A stretch of DNA of 64,000 nucleotides from Acanthopleura granulata (taxonomy: Eukaryota; Mollusca; Polyplacophora; Chitonida; Chitonidae): positions 3,524,799-3,588,798 of the forward strand of contig JABBOT010000004.1 in the NCBI GenBank assembly GCA_016165875.1. Direction: 5' to 3'. The notes below the pieces were generated by a model. It saw only the letters and a list, made by a program, of their open reading frames with translations. It was not told the DNA's origin and ran no database searches. Made by a program: the position numbers and the translations under genes. This document shows positions 61,501 to 64,000 of this stretch, piece after piece (the first letter of the stretch is position 1; the number at the start of each line of letters is the position of its first letter).

Positions 61501-64000
61501 AACAACTTCTTCAAAAACCTCTTCCACGTCGTCCTCCTGCCTGCAGTTCTGTTTTGTTTGTTTATCAGGGGTCTGATTTTCCTGTGCTGCATGTAGAGAT
61601 TTTGTTTCCTTCTTGGAGTGGCGTCTTGGAGGAGGGATTGGGTGTGGACTTGAAGCATCGTCCACTGGAATGAAATCTTGTGGTAATGTATACTGACGAG
61701 ATTTGTGTTGAACAACAACCACCTCCTCAACCAAACCATCCTCAATACTGCCCTCTATACTGGTCATCTTGGAAAGTGTCTGTCCACAACTGCCAGGCGC
61801 TTCTTGCTTTGAGCTAGAAGAAGAATTTATCTCGGGATGTTGTGACACTGGTATTTCACTTTCAATGATTTCAAGTTTGTAATTTTGGCCTTCGGTATCT
61901 TCACTGTGTTTCACTGTTGCACAGTTCTGAGAGAGTCCACTATCAACAAACTGCTCAACTGCACTATAAGTCAGAGTCTTACGAGAGTTTGAAAGAGGCA
62001 AAGCATCCGATATTTCACATTCAGTTGAAATCTCACGGTTAGTAGAAATCGCACCGTCTTTCAAAGCATCACATTCTGCAGACAAGCTACAAAACTCATA
62101 CTTTCCTTTAGCCTTACAACGTTCCTCGTTAATGAGAGAGTCTGTGGAATAAGAGTCAACGTCACAGCTCTGTTCAAATTCCTGGCCAGTGCAGTGGTCC
62201 ACTTTCCCTACAAGACTACTGGAGTCTTTGACAGCTGGGTGTGGGCTTTCCGGAAGCGGTGGTGGGGCTGTACTGGGCAAGGGAGGCGAACAATTGGTAT
62301 CCTGCAAACAAACTGTTGTTTTTCCTTCAGCTGGGTACTCACACACCTTGTTGGAAGACGTGATCAAAGGCTTTGCTTTCTCTCCTGAAGGTAATGCTGC
62401 CTGGGACGAATCAGCGTCTTTTGTAACCTGTTGAGATTCACTCAATACTGGCTGTGGAGTCGTGTTCTGACTATCCTGGCAGGGCTTTTCAGAGAATGTT
62501 GGTTTTGAAAGCGTTTCAGATGATGTCGTCAGGAAAAACCCTTCAGATTTTACTGGTTGAGAACATTTTTCTGGCTGTAATGGCTGAGAAGGCTCGTGAG
62601 GTGATGTTTGCTGTGAGATTGTTTCAGGAAATGTTGTGGGGGAAAACTTTTCAGGTATTTCTGACTGACAGAGCTTATGTGGCAATGTTGGCTGGGATGG
62701 CTCTTGAGGTGATGTTTCCTGTAAGAGTTTTTCAGGCAATGTTGGCTGGAAAGGCTCTTGAGGTGATGTTTCCTGTACAAGCGTTTCAGGTAATGTTGGC
62801 TGGGAAGGCTCTTGAAGTGATATTTTACGGAATGTTGACTGAGATGTCTCATCAGTTGAAGAAGACTGGTAGAACTCTGCACCTGGCTGACAAGATTCCC
62901 CTGACAATTTCAAGGATGATTTTTCGACAAGTTTGGATTGTACAGAGCTCCCAGATAATGTTTCTGGCAATGTTGGTTCTGGCAATGTAAATGGTAGTGT
63001 TGGCTGTCTTGGTGTCTTCGACTTTGGTGGAGCACTATCAGGCAGTGGTGGAGGAGTTTCAGATCCAGAGTTATTCCCAGAGTCTATATCAGAGTCAAAG
63101 CCCTTGGTTTCACTGGAATATTTGTCTCCCAACCCTTCAGATTCAGCACTTGCAGATTTGATTTCTTTGTTCCCAGGTGTATTCACACAACTTTCACTTT
63201 CAACTGTCGGTTCATCTTTGTTTACACTCAAATTATTTTCTTTCAAAGTCGAGTAACCTAAGTCAATGTCCTTTGTGTCCAATTTGCTCTGAGATTCATC
63301 TTCAGGAGAGTCTTCATCTAAGAACACCAGATCCTCTAATGTGTCCGGCTTGTCAGCGTCAAAGCCTGACCCAGAATCAACTGGTGATAGAGGCTGGGAG
63401 ATACTTGTGGATGTGTCAAAGATCACAGAGATGCCAGAGGAAGTCTCTGACCCACTGATGTCCTCAAACAGAAGTCCTTGCCCTACACTAAAAGGAATAC
63501 AATGACAGGCTTCATCCAGGTTTGCCTGCTCCTGGTTGATTAGTCTACCTTCAGACTTTTCTTTGTGGTTATCCTTTGAGGACACCAGGTTTTCCCTTGC
63601 AAAAGCAGGAACATCCTTCTTGACAAAAGCCTGTTCCACCTCTGCTGTGTTTTTGGATGCAGTATCCAGCTGGTCTTTGTCCAGAGAGTCAATTCTTTGG
63701 GGTGAAGTTTTCTGAACTGAAGAGGAATCACCCAAGCTTGGTAAGCGTCCTGCTCTCCATGATAGGATGCGCGTCGTGCGAGGCGAGGCAAGAGGCGAAG
63801 CACGTGGTGAAGACCTAGGAGAACGCACGTTTTCCGCAGATCCACCTCTGACTCTGCTTCCTGCGACTGATTCTCCTAGAACCTTCTGCTGCTCAAGGTT
63901 TAGGGAGCGTCGCTTTATACGGTACTCTCTGGCTGCTTTCTTGCTGGTGCTTTCCTCACCGCTGTCACCATTACCTGCAGGACTGGTGTGCCGCCGTGCC
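22496..64000 (-). CDS. AKAP2/MISP-family protein, 5'-truncated by window, 4 exons
   Basis: Exons in reading order: 64000-60900 (open at the window edge), 34042-33363, 24069-22841, 22550-22496. All junctions have GT..AG borders and matching phase, giving about 1688 residues. Six copies of a charged helical motif are seen, e.g. AIEREIRLALEREELL, IVEREIREATEREEE, LIARELRETREREEELRR, PIEREIRLAREREDDFRR, LKQEIRKEIEREETLRK and KIEQELREMREREEELKK. This motif type is what I know from the C-terminal region shared by AKAP2 (PALM2AKAP2, which binds PKA regulatory subunits) and MISP (an actin-bundling PLK1 substrate at the cell cortex). The N-terminal two thirds are low-complexity Ser/Pro/Glu-rich sequence, likely disordered. 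Whether this protein binds PKA or actin is not visible here. Convergent with SZT2. Confidence 0.8.
22841..24069 (-). CDS. AKAP2/MISP-like exon with five charged helical motifs
   Basis: Acceptor TGTTTTGCAG, donor TTAA/GTAAGT. It starts in phase 0 with DSSNQNGVFMNESIVEREIR, has 409 codons and leaves two bases (AA). It holds motif copies 2-6, with SETPIEREIRLAREREDDFR and the last, SKIEQELREMREREEELK. The in-frame TAA right after the donor is an intron stop: a 22550 exon continues the frame. Ser/Thr-Pro sites are frequent (e.g. VTPPGPHSPATPSS), compatible with phosphorylation by proline-directed kinases (inference). Confidence 0.9.
25386..25450 (-). mobile_element. SINE tail with (CATTCA)n, family E
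   Basis: The reverse complement reads CACAGTATGGCTGAAAGATT and ends ATAATCATTCATTCATTC. The body further along (to about 25700) is not clear. Confidence 0.45.
26831..26845 (+). repeat. Poly(C) run of 15
   Basis: An uninterrupted C run in the 9.3 kb intron (TCTAG, C15, AAAG). Confidence 0.9.
28495..28900. repeat. Degenerate ~35-bp minisatellite in AKAP2/MISP-like intron
   Basis: About twelve diverged units of TCTAAGCATGGCACCAGTAC followed by CTTCTCAGGG. Unit spacing varies from 30 to 40 bases. Near 29.35 kb the coding-like segments begin. Confidence 0.85.
29352..29702 (-). pseudogene. Unrecognised coding-like pair of segments, nested gene or relic
   Basis: Segment A (29702-29568) reads LHASGKVSYNLGQDKPNSS and LCYEYQAKINVGLLGELATP and ends at donor CCAG/GTAAGT. 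Segment B (29522-29352) reads SFAVLWAGGRPVTFEVKLAS, then SRDQLHIDGIVLPVTALSHN and ends at AAAG/GTAATG. If the 45 bases between are an intron (GTAAGT..CTTAG) the frame joins, and both segments enter and leave in phase 1. Amino-acid composition and hydrophobic spacing look like a folded domain. It cannot be a cassette exon of the surrounding gene, whose intron here is phase 0. I do not recognise the family. It could be a nested gene, a fragment of one, or an old insertion; the 45-base intron is unusually short. Confidence 0.35.
33040..33107 (+). mobile_element. SINE tail with (AATC)n, left of exon 33363-34042
   Basis: AACAATGGCTAACAAGATGT, TAAAAACACTCAATCAATCA. Resembles the tail at 34110-34190. 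Confidence 0.4.
33363..34042 (-). CDS. AKAP2/MISP-like exon 2 of the visible set
   Basis: Acceptor TTCTATAG, donor CCG/GTAAGA. Two leading bases (GT) complete the split codon, then 226 codons: EVEADSINKNETLYQWENKI onward. Three Trp-Glu motifs occur (LYQWENKIAEE, KKHWENLFQEKI, VRHWEVKIHK), then the first charged helical motif AIEREIRLALEREELLKREK, then DRAAEMLRRRVMADLEP. It ends in phase 0 with SSTSSP. The ATG-less start and the upstream phase show it is internal. Two similar SINE tails flank it. Confidence 0.87.
34110..34190 (+). mobile_element. SINE tail with (AATC)n, right of exon 33363-34042
   Basis: AAACAGTGGTTTATGACGAG, TCTAAAAACACTAAATC, then CATTCAATCAATCAAAAC. Same block order as the 33040 tail. 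Confidence 0.4.
35340..35635. repeat. Tandem dimer, ~176-bp unit
   Basis: CATCCCACTACTCAGAAAAC at 35365 and CATCCCACTATTTAGAAAAC at 35541 start two diverged units that continue AAGCAACC.. TTCTTAT/TTCTCAT.. ACTGGTAAATG. Confidence 0.7.
36515..36742 (+). mobile_element. SINE-like family C, copy 2
   Basis: TTCTTAAGGTGCTTGCCTTT, GGTGTGGGTTCAGGACC, GGCTTGTGTGGCCATCAGC and GTTGAAGACCGCTCG follow copy 1 in order. The tail differs. It is + strand, antisense to the surrounding gene. Confidence 0.45.
36800..36995. mobile_element. Short MITE M2, copy 2 (diverged)
   Basis: ACCCTAAAATTGCATTC at the left, GGAAAATAAGGGTCAC inside, CAATAAGCT in the middle and TCATGGACGAATTATTAGCT at the right parallel copy 1 block by block. 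The inverted ends are decayed. Confidence 0.5.
38118..38144. repeat. Perfect palindrome with 13-bp arms
   Basis: GTAAGGCATTTTT, one T, then AAAAATGCCTTAC. It sits 7 bases into the intron after the candidate alternative first exon (- strand). Confidence 0.85.
38152..38236 (-). CDS. Candidate alternative first coding exon of the AKAP2/MISP-like gene
   Basis: GGGCCATGGATG gives an ATG in strong Kozak context, followed by 28 open codons beginning MDAPRCTSSTVLVFGTSRTY, then donor ACAG/GTACGT. It leaves one base (G). The exon at 34042 needs exactly one base, so joining gives Gly and continues EVEADS. A short isoform of about 683 residues, lacking the giant exon, would keep all six helical motifs. 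The local sequence 38150-38650 is richer in GC than its surroundings, fitting a promoter. The upstream frame is open for at least 30 codons, so the true start could be further up. No transcript evidence. Confidence 0.5.
39127..39152. repeat. Short hairpin TTGCCTCA..TGAGGCAA
   Basis: ATTGCCTCATCAAGTGAGGC, arms of 8-9 bases with a 5-base loop. Possibly the end of a transposon; no partner seen. Confidence 0.5.
39761..40381. mobile_element. MITE-like element M1, copy 1 (~620 bp)
   Basis: Matches 49141-49757 in the same orientation over almost its full length, e.g. AGCATGAAATGCAGCCATTC, GGTCTGGAAATACTTTGCAG and AGAATTTTATAATCTTTTTA. The right end read inverted (CAGTGAAAGAGAGCTCATGA) pairs with the left end of copy 2 (AAGTGAAAGACAGCACATG), so the element has terminal inverted repeats of about 20 bases. 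No transposase is seen, so a non-autonomous DNA transposon is likely. Confidence 0.6.
43133..43540. repeat. Tandem repeat, ~166-180-bp unit, 2.3 copies
   Basis: TGAGCTCAATACATGCA starts units at 43133 and 43299 and TGAGTTCAATACATGCAG at 43479. Shared inside are TAATTTACG, a hypothetical TGATGGAcCATTCCCC-like block, and GTGTGCAAACCCTGAG. Confidence 0.75.
43578..43947. repeat. Direct repeat pair flanking ~315 bases
   Basis: CCTGCACTGGTCACTATTTG plus TTAC occurs at 43579-43602 and again at 43919-43943. The enclosed block shows no gene I recognise. It might be an old insertion between direct repeats or part of a larger repeat. Confidence 0.6.
44041..44248 (+). mobile_element. Possible solo LTR
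   Basis: Begins TGTTACATTGGGATACTG and ends TCACCAACA (TG..CA, TGTT/AACA), with a TATA-like CATATATAAGCCC near 44140 and AATAAA near 44190 in the usual order. 208 bases. No target duplication or primer-binding site is seen, so this could be chance. Confidence 0.3.
44760..45080 (-). mobile_element. SINE family B, reversed
   Basis: + strand CATTCATATGACGACGACC, CTTCTTGTGGCATGGAGAG, CAAGTACCATTTTTAAAGTC and ACCAGGTCACCCAGG are the reverse complement of tail, body and head. Confidence 0.65.
47128..47151. repeat. (TA)n microsatellite
   Basis: About twelve uninterrupted TA units in the 26.9 kb intron. Confidence 0.9.
49141..49757. mobile_element. MITE-like element M1, copy 2 (~617 bp)
   Basis: Second copy, 9.4 kb from the first, in the same intron. 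Its left end (CTTAAAGTGAAAGACAGC) and inverted right end (CTAAGTACAAGACAGCTC) pair as terminal inverted repeats. Copies differ by many substitutions and small indels, so the insertions or the duplication are old. Short open frames inside are not shared by the two copies. Confidence 0.6.
50180..50250 (+). mobile_element. SINE tail with (CATTCA)n, family E
   Basis: CGATATGGCTGAGATATTGC, TGAGGTGGCACTAAGCCATA and ATCATTCATTTACTCATTCC. Sense on +, so antisense to the surrounding gene. Confidence 0.5.
51860..51895 (-). CDS. Weak candidate alternative first exon (MGGSIQS...)
   Basis: CTGCCATGGGAGG gives a good Kozak ATG, 12 codons (MGGSIQSTKAQR) and a strong donor CGG/GTGAGT. The start MGGSIQS resembles an N-myristoylation signal. 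Phase 0 does not fit the exon at 34042 (it would hit TAG), but would fit the exon at 24069. It may be chance. Confidence 0.2.
52825..52846 (+). repeat. (CTGT)n microsatellite
   Basis: GTCTGTCTGTCTGTCTGTCT, then an ATTTA-rich stretch. Antisense to the surrounding gene. Confidence 0.85.
53474..53627 (-). mobile_element. Two tRNA-like heads, reversed
   Basis: The reverse complement has CTCAGGTTCAAATCC (box B) preceded by CATAGCCCAGGTGAAGG (box-A-like), and about 100 bases further a second CTGAGGTTCAAATAC. No cloverleaf can be folded with confidence, so these are read as SINE heads or tRNA relics, not tRNA genes. Confidence 0.45.
55054..55063 (-). CDS. Weak candidate mini first exon (ATG TCT GAC G)
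   Basis: ACCAAGATG, three codons and one base before GTAGGA. The phase fits the exon at 34042 and would start MSDGEVEAD. A GC-box-like GAGGCGGGGCTTGGG lies about 175 bases upstream on the same strand. Three codons are too few to exclude chance and the donor is not ideal. Confidence 0.2.
58240..58360 (-). mobile_element. SINE family A head only, reversed
   Basis: The reverse complement reads GGGGGCCTCTGTGGCTCAGT, ATCGCGCTAGTGCAGCACAA, GTTGCTGTGAGTTCATGTCC, a clear tRNA-like head with A and B boxes. No tail follows: a 3'-truncated copy. Confidence 0.65.
58905..59110 (+). mobile_element. tRNA-derived SINE-like stretch
   Basis: GGCTGCAGGTTTGAATCCAG is box-B-like; AAGTCACAAGGTTTCTCAGG and GGTTTACTTTGGAAACTCCA follow. 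No copy of the body seen elsewhere in the window. Confidence 0.35.
59206..59270 (-). mobile_element. SINE family A tail fragment, reversed
   Basis: The reverse complement reads CTGGCCACCATTGTGTTGTG, then GCGGCATAAAACTTCAATCA, the family A 3' end. A G-rich run (GGGTGTGGGGGTGGGGGG) follows on the + strand. Confidence 0.5.
60225..60380 (-). mobile_element. SINE family A, reversed
   Basis: + strand TATGCCATATTCAAGAATAT, TTCACGTATGACAGTGGCCA and CCATGACCATCTGTAGATAG are the reverse complement of tail and body; GAGCTCTGAGCTCAATGCC ends it. Confidence 0.6.
60900..64000 (-). CDS. AKAP2/MISP-like giant exon, runs off the right edge
   Basis: Open for 1033 codons from the window edge to donor CCAA/GTAAGT (GT at 60899-60898), leaving one base. 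Near the edge is a basic stretch with REYRIKRRSLNLEQQKVLGE, then SP-rich sequence (SPRSSPRASPLASPRT). The middle is Ser/Glu/Pro-rich, with PP-rich runs such as PPLPSTAPPPLPESP and PIPPPRRHSKK that could bind SH3-type domains. About residues 390-470 from the edge hold an 18-residue repeat (QPTLPEKLLQETSPQEP type). Two acidic-valine patches, VEEVVVVQ and VFEEVVVVVKRE, look duplicated. No acceptor is seen before the edge, so the exon is at least 3.1 kb. Confidence 0.88.
62570..62830 (-). repeat. 54-bp coding repeat in the AKAP2/MISP-like giant exon
   Basis: An 18-residue unit of the form QPTLPEKLLQETSPQEPS: two clean units and two or three decayed ones (QPTLPHKL.., SPTTFPETISQQTSPHEP). Period 54 keeps the frame. 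The same repeat makes long open frames on the + strand, which are shadows. Confidence 0.85.

Noticed and set aside
61308..61673. 121-residue frame on + strand
   Set aside because: Antisense shadow of the giant exon.
62454..62990. 178-residue open frame on the + strand
   Set aside because: It mirrors the 54-bp coding repeat of the giant - strand exon; the period of three keeps the opposite frame open. No start context or splice partners.

Overview
The window is animal (eukaryotic) nuclear DNA, most likely from a lophotrochozoan and probably a mollusc. Coding sequence is split into short exons with GT..AG borders and a continuous reading phase. Introns are AT-rich and full of tRNA-derived SINE copies ending in (AAATA)n, (CATA)n, (CATTCA)n or (AATC)n tails on a shared 3' motif, a style I associate with bivalve and gastropod genomes. 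The words ACATGTA and TACATGTA are very frequent. I see no bacterial operons, CRISPR arrays or rRNA genes. The species assignment is inference.

Two genes lie tail to tail. (1) On the + strand, positions 609-13477 carry the last twelve exons found here of a gene I read as SZT2, the scaffold of the KICSTOR complex that tethers GATOR1 to lysosomes in amino-acid control of mTORC1. The exons join without a phase error into 677 residues plus a stop; the 5' part lies left of the window. (2) On the - strand, positions 64000 down to 22496 carry a gene for a protein of the AKAP2/MISP family (PALM2AKAP2, MISP). It has one giant exon that runs off the right edge, a 680-base exon, a 1229-base exon and a 55-base terminal exon, again in perfect phase (about 1688 residues visible). 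Its visible product has six copies of a charged helical motif of the type PIEREIRLAREREDD.

Region by region: 1-608 SINE remains; 609-13477 SZT2 exons with SINEs, MITEs and minisatellites in the introns; 13478-16680 probable SZT2 3' UTR, including a C-rich minisatellite; 16680-20190 intergenic, with a nested 1.4 kb inverted-repeat element that holds a THAP-domain relic; 20191-22495 probable 3' UTR of the AKAP2/MISP-like gene; 22496-64000 that gene, with introns of 0.3, 9.3 and 26.9 kb. The 26.9 kb intron holds a well-supported candidate alternative first coding exon (38152-38236, ATG in strong Kozak context, donor phase matching the next exon) and two weaker candidates (51860-51895 and 55054-55063). 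The 9.3 kb intron holds an unrecognised coding-like pair of segments (29352-29702, - strand).

The most unusual structures are: the last SZT2 intron, where a minisatellite has copied the 3' splice site plus the first bases of the last exon several times; the end of the same exon, where the last codons form the first unit of a tandem repeat in the 3' UTR; a two-copy ~620 bp inverted-repeat element; several smaller MITE-like elements; and the alternative first exon whose donor abuts a near-perfect palindrome. All calls come from reading the sequence; no database search was possible.
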